Source of the DNA: an uncultured Granulosicoccaceae bacterium
GTDB taxonomy: Bacteria > Pseudomonadota > Gammaproteobacteria > Granulosicoccales > Granulosicoccaceae
Length of the DNA stretch: 43,145 nt
Direction: 5' to 3'
Assembly: GCA_937957915.1 (NCBI GenBank)
Contig: CALGNZ010000062.1
Location: forward strand, 1 to 43,145
The notes beneath the pieces are model-generated. The model saw only the letters and a list, made by a program, of their open reading frames with translations, was not told the DNA's origin and did no database searches. The translations under genes were made by a program, and so were the position numbers. Below are positions 8,288 to 17,586 of the stretch, one piece after another (within the stretch, counting starts at the first letter, position 1; the number at the start of each line of letters is the position of its first letter).

Positions 8288-8319
8288 GCTGCTATTTTTG
8301 GTCTTCCAAAAATAGCAGC
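8288..8319. terminator. Perfect 14-bp hairpin between convergent pxpC and topA
   Basis: Arms GCTGCTATTTTTGG (8288–8301) and CCAAAAATAGCAGC (8306–8319) enclose a 4-nt loop TCTT. It is the most stable simple palindrome noticed in the window and lies between the 3' ends of two convergent genes. Neither side has a clean T-tract, since the plus side is followed by CCCCG, so it may act as a 3'-end stabiliser or a bidirectional transcription block rather than a textbook terminator. A second GC-rich stem, built on CCGCGG, lies at about 8358–8375 nearer topA. Confidence 0.55.
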
Positions 8320-8394
8320 CCCCGCACAGATAAGCACGTCAGCTGCGCTGCAAGCACAGCTTTCCACCGCGGGTTTCCGCCGCGGGGCGGAGCC

Positions 8395-11049
8395 CTAACT
8401 CGCCGCTGCCTTTTTCTTCTTTTTGGGCTCTGCTTTCTTACGCTTGTCTGTTATTTCCCACTTGCCATTCACGTAGAGACCGGACCAGCCGGATGGCTTG
8501 CCGTCAATCTCGGAGCGAATATAATTTTCCTTCGTCTTTCGACTAAAGCGCACTACGGTTTCAAGTCCGTCCGGATCTGCGGCAGGTGCGTCGGCCAGAT
8601 AATAAAACTTCGGCGATATGCGATCTCTGAAACGCTGTAGTTCCAGCACCAGTGGCGCTCTGGTCTCTCTTGACTTCGGGAAAGTGCTGGCAGCCATAAA
8701 CAAACCCGACGCGCCATCACGTAAAACAAAATAGGCATTCTCGTCCTGCGTACAGGGCAACTCTGGCAGATGCACCGGATCTTCCTTCGGTGGTGCTATC
8801 TCGCCATTCTTCAGAATCTTACGAGTGTTTTTACATTCCTCGCCGGTACAACCCATGTACTTGCCGAATCGACCGTTCTTGAGCTCCATGTTCTCGCCGC
8901 ACTTTTCACACTCAATGGTCGGCCCTTCGTATCCCTTTAATTTAAACTCGCCTTTTTCTACAACATACCCTTCGCAACCCGGGCTGTTGCCACAGACATG
9001 GAGTTTTCTTTCCATGTCGATGAGGTACGCATCCATTGCTGTGTCGCATTTCGGGCAACGCTTCTTGGCGCGCAGTGCCTCGGTCTCGGAGTCATCGTCT
9101 GTGGCACTGACAATGCCGTCTTCGTCGCCAAGATTAATGGTGGTTTTGCAACGCTCTTTTGGCGGTAACGCATAGCCTTCGCAACCCAGAAATACACCGG
9201 TGGACGCGGTTCGTATACCCATGCGTCTGTCGCAGGTCGGGCATGCTATGTCTGTGTAGACTATATTATTCGGGCGCATGCCGCCTTCGTCTTCTTCGAG
9301 GCCGGCTTGCTTAAGACGTTCTTCAAATCCATCAAAGAATTCGTTAAGCACTTCTTTCCAGTTCTTCTCACCTTCGGCAATTTTGTCGAGGTTGCCTTCC
9401 ATGTCGGCGGTGAAATTAAAATTCATCAGGTCGGGAAAACTGCCATCGAGACGATCAGAAACGATCTCCCCCATCTTCTCGGCAAAGAATCGGCGCTGAT
9501 CAACCCGCACATAGCCACGATCCTGAATGGTAGAGATAATCGACGCATAGGTAGACGGTCGCCCGATACCACGTTTCTCCAGTTCTTTTACCAGCGAAGC
9601 TTCGCTGTATCTGGCTGGCGGCTTTGTAAAGTGCTGCTTCGGGTCAACCTGATCGAGCGTTAACACGTCGCCTTTTGCGAGGTTGGGCAGAATGCTGTCT
9701 TCGTTCTTGCCACCGGGCTTTTGCACCCGAGTCCAGCCATCAAAGCGCACCGTGCGGCCTCTGACTTTCAAGGTGAAGTCCTCGGCAGCAACGGTGATCG
9801 TGGTTGAATTGTACTTGGCCGGTACCATTTGGCAGGCCACAAACTGGCGCCAGATCAGGTCGTATAACTTGACTGCATCTGCATCCATTTTCTCAAGGTT
9901 GCCGGGCTTTACTTCAACGTTTGACGGGCGAATCGCCTCGTGCGCTTCCTGTGCGTTTTTCTTTCCGGCATATTTAACGGGTGCATCCGGCAGATAGTCA
10001 GCGCCATATTTGTCGCCGATGAACAAGCGCGCGGCATCGACCGCATCTGCTGACAAGTTGGTTGAATCGGTACGCATATAGGTAATGTAGCCGGCTTCAT
10101 ACAGACGCTGCGCCAGCCCCATTGTGCGCTTTACCCCGTAACCCAGGCGAGTACTTGCAGCCTGCTGCAGGGTCGAGGTGATATACGGTGCGGATGGCTT
10201 ACTGGTGGTTGCTCGATTCTCGAGATCCTGAACCGTGTAGGTGGCTTTATCGAGGATCGCCTTCGCGGCCATCGCCTGCGCTTCAGTGACTGGCTTAAAG
10301 TCATTTCCACCCTGATGCGTCACCTGCAAGCGCAGTTCGTCGCTCGCTTCGGTGTGTGTATCCGCATGGATGTCCCAAAACTCTACCGGGGTGAACGCTT
10401 TTATTTCCCGCTCGCGCTCAACAATCAGTTTTACCGCAACCGACTGCACACGCCCGGCAGACAGCCCGCGTGCTACTTTTTTCCACAACAGTGGTGACAC
10501 CATAAAGCCGACAACACGGTCAAGGAAGCGGCGCGTTTGCTGGGCGTTGACGCCATGGATGTTCAGATCACCCGGCTTTTCAAAGGCCTGTTGAATGGCG
10601 TTTTTGGTTATCTCGTTGAACACTACTCGCTTGTAGCGAGAATCGTCGCCACCGATTATTTCCCGCAAGTGCCAGGCAATAGCCTCTCCCTCGCGGTCCA
10701 AATCCGTCGCCAGATAGACGTGATCAGCTTTTTCTGCATATTTCTGCAGTTCATTGACCACCTTCTCTTTGCCCGGCAGTACCTCATATTCGGCCTGCCA
10801 GTCATTGTAGGGATCGACCCCCATCTTGCGGATCAGGGCGGTGCGGTCACGTTCAGCCTTGAGCTTGGCCTTTTGTTTGTCGCTGAGGTTTTTCGCGATC
10901 GGTGCCGCTTTTTTGCCGTTGCTCCTGGCACCTGTAGGCAAATCACGCACGTGGCCCACACTGGACTTAACGATGTAGTCCTTGCCAAGGTACTTGTTGA
11001 TCGTTTTGGCCTTTGCCGGCGACTCTACTATTACTAGATTTTTACCCAT
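8395..11049 (-). CDS. topA: DNA topoisomerase I
   Basis: Type IA topoisomerase that relaxes negative supercoils. The 884-residue protein opens with the Toprim domain ([16 protein letters not shown], Glu 9; [10 protein letters not shown] with Asp 116, Asp 118 and Glu 120 as metal ligands). The active-site tyrosine is Tyr 324 in [13 protein letters not shown]. Three C-terminal zinc-ribbon repeats follow: CPTCDRR…, CPKCDTAMD…[10 protein letters not shown] and [13 protein letters not shown] [22 protein letters not shown] basic, lysine-rich tail ([16 protein letters not shown]) ends the protein, a common DNA-binding extension. Its length and domain order match proteobacterial TopA. It is separated from its neighbours by gaps and is probably transcribed alone. 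Confidence 0.98.
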   Translation of the reverse strand: MGKNLVIVESPAKAKTINKYLGKDYIVKSSVGHVRDLPTGARSNGKKAAPIAKNLSDKQKAKLKAERDRTALIRKMGVDPYNDWQAEYEVLPGKEKVVNELQKYAEKADHVYLATDLDREGEAIAWHLREIIGGDDSRYKRVVFNEITKNAIQQAFEKPGDLNIHGVNAQQTRRFLDRVVGFMVSPLLWKKVARGLSAGRVQSVAVKLIVEREREIKAFTPVEFWDIHADTHTEASDELRLQVTHQGGNDFKPVTEAQAMAAKAILDKATYTVQDLENRATTSKPSAPYITSTLQQAASTRLGYGVKRTMGLAQRLYEAGYITYMRTDSTNLSADAVDAARLFIGDKYGADYLPDAPVKYAGKKNAQEAHEAIRPSNVEVKPGNLEKMDADAVKLYDLIWRQFVACQMVPAKYNSTTITVAAEDFTLKVRGRTVRFDGWTRVQKPGGKNEDSILPNLAKGDVLTLDQVDPKQHFTKPPARYSEASLVKELEKRGIGRPSTYASIISTIQDRGYVRVDQRRFFAEKMGEIVSDRLDGSFPDLMNFNFTADMEGNLDKIAEGEKNWKEVLNEFFDGFEERLKQAGLEEDEGGMRPNNIVYTDIACPTCDRRMGIRTASTGVFLGCEGYALPPKERCKTTINLGDEDGIVSATDDDSETEALRAKKRCPKCDTAMDAYLIDMERKLHVCGNSPGCEGYVVEKGEFKLKGYEGPTIECEKCGENMELKNGRFGKYMGCTGEECKNTRKILKNGEIAPPKEDPVHLPELPCTQDENAYFVLRDGASGLFMAASTFPKSRETRAPLVLELQRFRDRISPKFYYLADAPAADPDGLETVVRFSRKTKENYIRSEIDGKPSGWSGLYVNGKWEITDKRKKAEPKKKKKAAAS

Positions 11050-11555
11050 ACTCGACTCAGCCTGGCCCTCGATTCGCTGTTCGTCTGTGAAAACTGGTGG
11101 TGAATGACAAGCCGGATTCGGCTCGGTCTACCCTCATAATATATTGGGCTAGAATTTCAGAAGGTCAACTGATTCTGCGCTGAACACCCTCATTCAAACC
11201 GGTCAATCGGTACTCAAAACGGCCAACCGGGTATCACCAACTGTTCGCATTCAACAGCTAAACCGTTGTTTTTGTTTAAATAGTTTCGCTCACGCTGCAT
11301 TGCCACCAAACATTTTAGTGCGGCCATAGCCCAGCGGCAGTGGAGACTAAACAATTTATCGTCGGCTGTATAGTCGGCATTTTGACCAGTTGGCGAGCAC
11401 AACAGAGTCTTAGCCACTGCAGTTCGCCGGGACAGCTCTTTCTAATCAATGGTTTTCGGTGATCTGCCGCTCACCGCTGGCAACAAGCAGGTTTGTCCGT
11501 TTGAATGATGGCTGCAACGTGTGGTTGGCAACAAACGCGTTCGTCAGACAACCTC
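11050..11555. other. Intergenic region between topA and the SMP-30-like gene
   Basis: 506 bases with no supported gene. A 67-residue minus-strand frame (11214–11417) lacks a good ribosome binding site and any known motif. The part next to 11049 must carry the topA promoter. Several imperfect copies of a GGTCAA/GGCCAA-like word occur around 11195–11235, but I see no clear RNA structure. Confidence 0.5.
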
Positions 11556-12443
11556 TTAGCCCGGGTACGGCACCTCGGGCACTCCCTGTGCGCCAGTGCC
11601 CTCTATCGCGAACAAGCCACCTGCCAGCGGCTGTGTGGTCCCCGGTGTGAGCCCGGCATTTATCGAGGTGACGAACAGTGTCTTTAGATCTGGCCCACCA
11701 AACATCGGCTTTGACGGTCGCTCGATTGGCATATCAATGACCTGGTCGATCTCCCCTTGCGGGGTTATGCGCAATACCTGCCAGCCGCTCACTGCAGCCA
11801 TCCAGTAGCAGCCGTCAGTGTCGACAGTGCCGCCATCCGGGCGACCGGGCATCCCCGCGGTATCAAGAAAGACCTCGCGCTCACCGGGCACACCGTCATC
11901 CTGGTCGTAGTCGCACCGCCACACCGTTCTTACGGATGCGTTGGATTCGGAGAAGTACATGGTGTTGCCATCCGGAGAAAATGCCAACCCGTTGGTGGTG
12001 AAAAATCCGTCCGGGCCACGCCAGGTCTGACCGCTGGCATCCAGTCGATAAAATGCGCCATGCGGATCGTTGCTTTTGACGGCACCATCAAACATGGTGC
12101 CTGCCCAAAACCTGCCCTGACGATCTGTACCACCATCGTTAAAGCGATTGTCGGGCTGATCCGCTTCAGGATCTGCGATAGCGATTTTCTCGCCGCTATC
12201 CGCATCATAGAAGTAAAACCCGGTTTTGGTTGCGAGCACCAGACCAGCCGACTCACGCAGCGCCATGCAGCCAACTGGCTCTCCAACGACAAAGTGCTCA
12301 TTGTGGCCACTGGATGGATTAAACCGATAGACAACGCCAAGTGGAATATCAACCCACCACAACCGATCTATTCTGCTGTCCCACAACGGGCCTTCACCCA
12401 CTGTGGATTGGCTGTCTACCAGGCAGTTAATGCTTATTGTCAT
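11556..12443 (-). CDS. SMP-30/gluconolactonase-family lactonase
   Basis: Six-bladed beta-propeller metal-dependent hydrolase that opens sugar lactones, such as gluconolactone or arabinonolactone, in the cytoplasm. The 295 residues show the family metal-site motifs: GEGPLWD (Glu 17), NRFNDGGTDRQGRFWAGTM (about residues 99–117), TNGLAFSPDGNTMYFSES (Asn about 149) and GMPGRPDGGTVDTDGCYW (Asp about 202). The length is normal. It stands alone between topA and the Rieske gene, with no sugar dehydrogenase or transporter next to it, so the exact lactone is unknown. Confidence 0.9.
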   Translation of the reverse strand: MTISINCLVDSQSTVGEGPLWDSRIDRLWWVDIPLGVVYRFNPSSGHNEHFVVGEPVGCMALRESAGLVLATKTGFYFYDADSGEKIAIADPEADQPDNRFNDGGTDRQGRFWAGTMFDGAVKSNDPHGAFYRLDASGQTWRGPDGFFTTNGLAFSPDGNTMYFSESNASVRTVWRCDYDQDDGVPGEREVFLDTAGMPGRPDGGTVDTDGCYWMAAVSGWQVLRITPQGEIDQVIDMPIERPSKPMFGGPDLKTLFVTSINAGLTPGTTQPLAGGLFAIEGTGAQGVPEVPYPG

Positions 12444-12739
12444 ACGCTTGTACTGTCACTTGATATCCTGCAGGTCACTTTAGCAGGCTTGTCAACGCAG
12501 GGGTAACAGGCTGTTTTTCCCTGCACAGAAAGAGATGCTTATAGTAATGATAGTGAGTTTCTACAATCAACCCAATTCATTCCAATAAACTATTTATCCA
12601 GCACTGAAACACCCGCATCAGGAATGAGAGACCCCCACTGACTCAATGCCATCAAACGCTGCTGTAAAACAAAAAGCAGAGTATCAGATGTTGTTTTTAA
12701 ATCACCAGGTGAGCCGCCCTGATTACACCGCACCGGAAT
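12444..12739. other. Intergenic region downstream of the Rieske gene
   Basis: 296 bases with no convincing gene. It should hold the promoter of the SMP-30-like gene and the end of the leftward catabolic transcript. No T-tailed hairpin was recognised. Confidence 0.4.
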
Positions 12740-13069
12740 TCACAGCGGCCGTGCGATCTTTATCATCACCGTATGGTTTTGCACCCGGCTTTCAATCATT
12801 TTTAACGGTCGTGTCGCCGGGGCAGCAAGTGCAGCACCCGTAGTTGCATTAAACAACCCCTGATGCAAAGGACACTCTACGCTCTTGCCATCAAAATAAC
12901 CCAGACACAAATTGGCACCTGCATGAGGGCATCGCGCATCACTAACGGTGATTCCAGCAGCGGTATCGTATACGGCAAATGTTCTGCCGTGCGCGGTGAC
13001 CTCGGTGATATCGCCCCGCTCGAGTTGTTGCACAGCAATCAAAGACAGCCACTCGTATGCGTCAGGCAT
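12740..13069 (-). CDS. Rieske [2Fe-2S] ferredoxin
   Basis: Small soluble electron carrier of 109 residues. The cluster-binding motifs are complete: CPHAGANL (Cys 47, His 49) and CPLHQGLFN (Cys 66, His 69), spaced 16 residues apart as in Rieske-type ferredoxins of oxygenase systems. There is no signal peptide or membrane segment. It follows the desaturase-like gene by 82 nt in the same direction, so it is a likely electron donor to that membrane di-iron enzyme. No Rieske oxygenase alpha subunit is in the window; it could also serve an oxygenase encoded elsewhere. Confidence 0.9.
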   Translation of the reverse strand: MPDAYEWLSLIAVQQLERGDITEVTAHGRTFAVYDTAAGITVSDARCPHAGANLCLGYFDGKSVECPLHQGLFNATTGAALAAPATRPLKMIESRVQNHTVMIKIARPL

Positions 13070-13151
13070 AGCAAGCCTGTCGTGCTTTTCTACAACAGTG
13101 CGAACAGCAGCCCGCGACGCGCCTGTCAGTAAGCAAATGTGTCAGCACAGG

Positions 13152-14111
13152 CTATCCGGCAGATGCGCGTGGTTTGCGCCCGACTATTTGCGCAAGCATA
13201 TCGATGTGTGCACCAACGTAGCCTCTGTTTTCGGTATAGACGTGAGACCCGAGCTTGTTACTCAATAGTGGCAGCGCATGAAACGGCACCGATGACGCGT
13301 AGTGATGCTCGGCATGGTAATTCATATTCCAGCATAGAAACTGCCACGGCATGCTTACGCGATTGCTTCGCGTATTAACTTTCATGTCACCGACCGTCGG
13401 GCGACCGACGTGTTCGGTCATACGTATGGCCCGCATAACAGGCTCGCCCAATACCACCGGCACCAGCCAGTACCACAACGGGGCTGACCAGCCCTGGATC
13501 ACACTGTAAACACCGATGCAAACGTAAAACAGCGCCATCAGTCGGGCCTCCAGAACAATGGTGCGGCGCTCTTCCTTTGGTATAAACTTCTTTTCTGCGT
13601 TATTGATGTGCCCGATGCTGTGGCGATACAACTCACTGATTTTGGCGCGCCAATAAGGCACGGATGACAGATACCAAAGGTAGCCTTTTACACTGGCCGG
13701 TAACACTATCATCTCCGGATCATGTCCATGCCGCTGCGTGTAAGTATGGTGATCACAATGCTCATAGCGAAAAAAACGATTAGGCAACATGATAATCAAA
13801 CCGCAGACATTCCCGACCAGATCGTTCAGCCAGCGGGTTTTAAATGCGGTGTAATGAACGCACTCATGTTGCAGCGAAAAATGATGCACTAACACGATGC
13901 CGTGAACAAACATGGCCGGTATAAACCAGCGCGTGTCTATACTCAGGTGGATTAAATATCCGGTAAAAAAAACCAGAGGCAGCCACAGCGCCAGACGCAG
14001 TAAAGCCGGTTTGTCTGACCGACTCATCAACTGTCTGAGTTCACGACGTGTGATTGCGCCCTCATTTATCGCCTGTGTAATGGGCGTTAACACTTGATCA
14101 GCTTGATTCAA
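13152..14111 (-). CDS. Membrane di-iron fatty acid desaturase/hydroxylase family protein
   Basis: Integral membrane non-haem di-iron oxygenase of the FA_desaturase superfamily, 319 residues. The histidine boxes are HECVH (82–86), HCDHH (118–122) and HAEHH (266–270), with an additional EH in RMTEHVGRP (His 234). Hydrophobic helices lie at about 38–57, 62–79, 98–110, 190–206 and 211–222. The family includes lipid desaturases as well as alkane, xylene and carotenoid hydroxylases, and the sequence alone does not choose between them. Its position between a flavin reductase and a Rieske ferredoxin, in the same direction as HpaB, suggests an oxygenase with a dedicated donor that could act on a catabolic substrate or on lipids. 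Confidence 0.85.
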   Translation of the reverse strand: MNQADQVLTPITQAINEGAITRRELRQLMSRSDKPALLRLALWLPLVFFTGYLIHLSIDTRWFIPAMFVHGIVLVHHFSLQHECVHYTAFKTRWLNDLVGNVCGLIIMLPNRFFRYEHCDHHTYTQRHGHDPEMIVLPASVKGYLWYLSSVPYWRAKISELYRHSIGHINNAEKKFIPKEERRTIVLEARLMALFYVCIGVYSVIQGWSAPLWYWLVPVVLGEPVMRAIRMTEHVGRPTVGDMKVNTRSNRVSMPWQFLCWNMNYHAEHHYASSVPFHALPLLSNKLGSHVYTENRGYVGAHIDMLAQIVGRKPRASAG

Positions 14112-14219
14112 ATTCAGACCCTCGGTGACACAGACCTGGCTGGTAAAAATAGTTGTTGAAGCTGCAATATTACTCGCATTGAAACTGGTTGCTCTGCACG
14201 TTGCCTCGCTGCAGCATAC

Positions 14220-15182
14220 TCAATCGTCAGGGCGTCGATCACTGGTATTTTTAACCGCCTCGGCAAGCAAAGCAATCAGCTCCGACAAACCCTGCTCTCC
14301 ACTGTCACGCAGTGCAGACTTTTCCTGCTCTGCACCGAGTGCGAACAAATGCTCAACACGCTCGTGGCCAGCCAATGTACCGAGTGCGGTGATCTGATCG
14401 TGCTGCAGCTGAACTTCGCAGAGGCCTTCGGATTTCAGCACATCGAGAAGATCTTTAAGTATCTCTTTGTCGATAAACGTGCGGCTGGCAAGGTCGGTTA
14501 TATCACGTGACGACTGACCGTAAAGTGACGCCAGCACCCGCCAGGCAGGAACGGTCAAACCACTGTCACGCACGGCCTGGTGAAACTGCTCACTCATCTG
14601 TCTTGTAGCGCGGGCCAGATTGTACAACAACAGATTATCGACCGGACTGTCATCTGCCGCCGATGTTTGCGATTTGCTTTTTTGATCGGGGTTGATCGGG
14701 GTGGCAGTGGCATATGACCCATCACTAAACACCAATCCCTCGTCATTGCGCTTTTCAAGATTGACGACCTGACCCACTATGATCCAGTGATCACCGCCTT
14801 CGTATACCTGCCATGTCTGACAATCAAAGCGCGCAATACAGTCGGGCAACACCGGGCAGCCACCAACATTACTCAGATAATCCAAACCGGTAAATTTATC
14901 GCCGCCACTGCGCGCAAATCGGTTGGATAACTCAACCTGGGATGATGCCAGCACATGCACCGCAAAATCACTGGCCTGTTTAAACACCGGGGCAGACAGC
15001 GCAGTTTTAGTGACACTCCACAGTATCAGCGGCGGGTCCATCGACACTGAATTAAAACTGGAAGCCGTCATACCAATCGGCTCTCCGGTTTTATCGTCAC
15101 TGGTGGTCACAATGGTGACACCAGTGGCAAAGGTTGAAAGCGCTGCTCGGAAATCACCGCTATCAATTTGAACCCTGGTCAT
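14220..15182 (-). CDS. hpaC: Flavin reductase with C-terminal MarR-like domain (p-hydroxyphenylacetate hydroxylase reductase C1 type)
   Basis: NAD(P)H:flavin oxidoreductase that supplies reduced flavin to the neighbouring HpaB-type oxygenase. Residues 1–150 form the split-barrel flavin reductase domain (FRAALSTFATGVTIVTT, GMTASSFNSVSMDPPLILWS, HWIIVGQVV). A Ser/Asp/Gln-rich linker follows, then a MarR-like winged-helix domain (LLYNLARATRQMSEQFHQAVRDSGLTVPAWRVLASLYG). This architecture is known from Acinetobacter baumannii reductase C1, where the MarR-like part senses 4-hydroxyphenylacetate and relieves autoinhibition. A GTG exists at 15206, but the ATG at 15182 has a strong GGAGAAGGAA site. 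Downstream of hpaB in the same operon. The symbol is by function; the fused form differs from the small E. coli HpaC. Confidence 0.88.
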   Translation of the reverse strand: MTRVQIDSGDFRAALSTFATGVTIVTTSDDKTGEPIGMTASSFNSVSMDPPLILWSVTKTALSAPVFKQASDFAVHVLASSQVELSNRFARSGGDKFTGLDYLSNVGGCPVLPDCIARFDCQTWQVYEGGDHWIIVGQVVNLEKRNDEGLVFSDGSYATATPINPDQKSKSQTSAADDSPVDNLLLYNLARATRQMSEQFHQAVRDSGLTVPAWRVLASLYGQSSRDITDLASRTFIDKEILKDLLDVLKSEGLCEVQLQHDQITALGTLAGHERVEHLFALGAEQEKSALRDSGEQGLSELIALLAEAVKNTSDRRPDD

Positions 15183-15279
15183 TTCCTTCTCCGGCTGCTG
15201 GTTCACGATATGCCATAGTCTCTAACAGACCAACATCTGTGACAGATTCAACTCAATAGCGCTTCGATACCAAACGACT

Positions 15280-16761
15280 TCAGTCGCCTTTCAAAAGTGT
15301 ATCGACACGGTCCATCATGTCATCTTTGTTGTAAAGATCGTAGTAGGCAGACTGCATTAGTACCGGTGGTCCAAAGAAGAACCTCTCGTACAGCGCCTGT
15401 CGGTTACCAAAGCCTGAAATGGCTACATCGTGCGCCAGGCGATACAGCGCAACACGGTCTTTGCTTTCAAGGTTTGCAACCTGAAAGTACTGCTCGACAT
15501 CTGCACTCATTGCATTGGCGAAATCCGCTTCACACGGTGTCGCCATCAATGATGAACTCCCGATTAAATGCAGAATTTCTATCATTCTGGGGTACATCTT
15601 CGGGTACAGATTTCGTGAGGTGTCGAGTGGACGACGCAACGGCATGAAAGTACCAAATTCATTTTCGAGCGCCTGGGCTTCCGCCGAATAAAGGAATGCT
15701 CTGACGCTTTCGGTCATCATCATCACTTCTGAAATCAGACTCTTGGTGTGCAGGTCTTTATCACGACCTGTGGCTTTTGCTATGGCGCACATCAGCCCCA
15801 CCATAAATTCAGACTTGGCCAGTTTACCCGCTGCAACCTGATGCGCCATATGGACAACAGCATGCGTTGCACCAAATGCCTGATTACACAATTCAGGCTG
15901 CCCGTACATAAACACCCGCTCCCACGGCACCAGTACATTATCGAAAATAACGACGGCATCCATTTCTTCATAGCGAGATGAAAGCGGCGCGTCGAAATGC
16001 GACTTGCCATTGTCATAACTGTCGCGGCAAAGCAGTTTTAAGCCAGGTGTTGCAATTGGTATTGCGAACGCGAATGCAAACGGAATGTTTTCCTCTGAAG
16101 CGCGTAACACGGTCGATGGGAATACTTCGATTTCATCGGCAAGCGGCCCGAGGGTCGCCAGCAATCGAGCGCCTTTAACAACTATTCCCTGATCAGTTTC
16201 CTTCACCACATGCAGTGCAACCTCACCGCTGAACTTGCCCGCTGATGCCTGCTGATGGGATACCGCAGGATTCACCAGCGTGTGGGTCAGCACCTTGTCG
16301 TTTTTTCGCACATAGTCGTAGTAGTCGACCATGTTTTTCGCAAAATCTGCCTGTCCTTTGGTGCCCTGCGCCAGGAAGTCTGTGGCCGCTGAAAAAGCCA
16401 TTACAGAGGCATTTTTGTAATCAGGTGTGCGACCAAACATACCGTTGGACCAGGTGGCCCACTCGTAGTAGGCCTTGCCTCGATCGCGAATATCGTCGGC
16501 AGATTTCGGGACTTTGTAGGCCATGGCACAACGATCACCATCGTCATCGACATAGGTGATCGTGTCTTGCAGCGCCGGATCGTGCTGTTTATCGAGGAAA
16601 GATGCCAGTGTCGCCGCGCCGCGTGCCATGCCCGGGTCTTTGGTTACATCCTTTACCCTCTGACCCTTGGTCCAGATTTCCCGATCATCCCGCAAGCCAG
16701 ACAGATACTCGGCGCCGGTTCGAATGCCTGACGTTTCACGGGCTTTGACAGATGATTTCAT
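15280..16761 (-). CDS. hpaB: 4-hydroxyphenylacetate 3-monooxygenase, oxygenase component (HpaB family)
   Basis: FADH2-dependent aromatic hydroxylase expected to convert 4-hydroxyphenylacetate to 3,4-dihydroxyphenylacetate. The 493 residues have normal family length and the acyl-CoA-dehydrogenase-like fold motifs: RTGAEYLSGLRDDREIW at the start, NPAVSHQQ (about 164–171), GVVVKGARLLATLGPLADE-like VVKGARLLATLGPLADE, FAFAIPIATPGLKLLCRDSY (about 231–250), FDNVLVPWERVFMYG (about 274–288) and the C-terminal GFGNRQALYERFFFGPP. A good GAGGAATT site precedes the ATG. It lies 87 nt after marR and before the reductase. Related HpaB-like enzymes act on other phenols, so substrate assignment rests on context. 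Confidence 0.92.
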   Translation of the reverse strand: MKSSVKARETSGIRTGAEYLSGLRDDREIWTKGQRVKDVTKDPGMARGAATLASFLDKQHDPALQDTITYVDDDGDRCAMAYKVPKSADDIRDRGKAYYEWATWSNGMFGRTPDYKNASVMAFSAATDFLAQGTKGQADFAKNMVDYYDYVRKNDKVLTHTLVNPAVSHQQASAGKFSGEVALHVVKETDQGIVVKGARLLATLGPLADEIEVFPSTVLRASEENIPFAFAFAIPIATPGLKLLCRDSYDNGKSHFDAPLSSRYEEMDAVVIFDNVLVPWERVFMYGQPELCNQAFGATHAVVHMAHQVAAGKLAKSEFMVGLMCAIAKATGRDKDLHTKSLISEVMMMTESVRAFLYSAEAQALENEFGTFMPLRRPLDTSRNLYPKMYPRMIEILHLIGSSSLMATPCEADFANAMSADVEQYFQVANLESKDRVALYRLAHDVAISGFGNRQALYERFFFGPPVLMQSAYYDLYNKDDMMDRVDTLLKGD

Positions 16762-16780
16762 AGTAATTCCTCGCGAGTGC

Positions 16781-16801
16781 AGGTACGGCTAAACCGCACC
16801 T
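16781..16801 (-). promoter_or_regulatory. Small hairpin between marR and hpaB
   Basis: Read on the transcript (minus strand), AGGTGCGG pairs with CCGTACCT around a TTTAG loop, an 8-bp stem with one G·U pair. It sits in the 87-nt spacer 20 nt upstream of the hpaB ATG. There is no T-tract. It could tune the relative expression of regulator and enzyme, which is an inference from position only. Confidence 0.35.
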
Positions 16802-16848
16802 CTAACGTTTATGGTGATGTGTAGTACGCGGCAAAGAAGCAACAGCAC

Positions 16849-17331
16849 TCAGGAAGCCGCAGCATCTTTCTTGTCGGTATTGATCATTTCGTCCGGCGGT
16901 CTGGCCTGGGTGGCTGATACCGCAGAAAACTTCGATAGAACAGTCGCAAGCGTTTGCCACTCTTCATCCGTAACAGTGGCACGAAGCTGATCGTGTATCG
17001 CCGTAACCTGCGGGCTGACTTCTTTTTCGAGTTCACGACTACTCGCCGTCGCAACGATATAAACGGCGCGTCGATCAGTGGTTGAGCGAACTCGCGACAC
17101 CAGACCTTTCTTTTCGAGCCGATCGAGGATGCCGACCAGGCTGGCCGCAGCGAGTAAGGTGTGACTCGCCAGATCAACCGACTTGTACTTATCAGATGAC
17201 CAAACAACACGAAGCACACGCCACTGCTGCTCAGTCAGGTCATAGCGGGAGAACAGATCACGATAGGGGGGCATGATGGCATCGAGCGCTCGATTTAAAA
17301 TCATCGGTAACGAGCTGTCGAAAGTCAGCAT
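16849..17331 (-). CDS. MarR-family transcriptional regulator (HpaR-like)
   Basis: Winged-helix repressor of 160 residues from the ATG at 17331; a GTG at 17334 would add one residue. The pattern PMILNRALDAIMPPYRDLFSRYDLTEQQWRVLRVVW, then VDLASHTLLAAASLVGILDRLEKKGLVSRVRSTTDRRAVYIVAT, is typical of MarR proteins controlling homoprotocatechuate or aromatic-acid pathways: recognition helix near residues 64–80, and wing RSTTDRRA. It is the first gene of the leftward arm with hpaB. The palindrome 17352–17371, on top of its own promoter, suggests autorepression relieved by an aromatic ligand such as 4-hydroxyphenylacetate. Confidence 0.9.
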   Translation of the reverse strand: MLTFDSSLPMILNRALDAIMPPYRDLFSRYDLTEQQWRVLRVVWSSDKYKSVDLASHTLLAAASLVGILDRLEKKGLVSRVRSTTDRRAVYIVATASSRELEKEVSPQVTAIHDQLRATVTDEEWQTLATVLSKFSAVSATQARPPDEMINTDKKDAAAS

Positions 17332-17351
17332 CACACACCATCCACATTTAA

Positions 17352-17371
17352 ATAATTAATATGTTAATTAT
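17352..17371. promoter_or_regulatory. Palindromic operator candidate for the MarR regulator
   Basis: A perfect inverted repeat ATAATTAA–TATG–TTAATTAT (8-bp arms, 4-bp spacer), about 20 bp upstream of marR. It overlaps the -10 box and expected start of the leftward promoter. Size, AT-rich half-sites and position match MarR-type operators. Binding of this regulator is inferred. Confidence 0.7.
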
Positions 17372-17394
17372 ATTCATATAATCTAATTTTGCAA
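17367..17394 (-). promoter_or_regulatory. Sigma-70-type promoter for marR–hpaB
   Basis: On the minus strand a -35 box TTGCAA (17389–17394) is followed after 16 bp by a perfect -10 box TATAAT (17367–17372). Transcription would start near 17360, inside the palindrome, giving a short leader of about 30 nt before marR. Confidence 0.65.
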
Positions 17395-17586
17395 CCTGCG
17401 GCTGCCCGTTCCTTTGTATCTTTGTGAATTCGGTTTGGTCCTGCGGGTTGACTAACACTTGCCATGGCGCATTCCGTCGTGCGCAGGGGCGTATATGCTC
17501 AAACCGGAAGCCACTCGAAACTGGTATTCTCTACGCCCTCTCCTGCCTCTTCGCCAAATCGATCCTATGTTACGCATTTTTCCATC

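Noticed and set aside
17464..17586. 41-residue N-terminal extension of the ABC ATPase
   Set aside because: The homologous core starts after 17587; the extension has no conserved feature and lies in the divergent promoter region.
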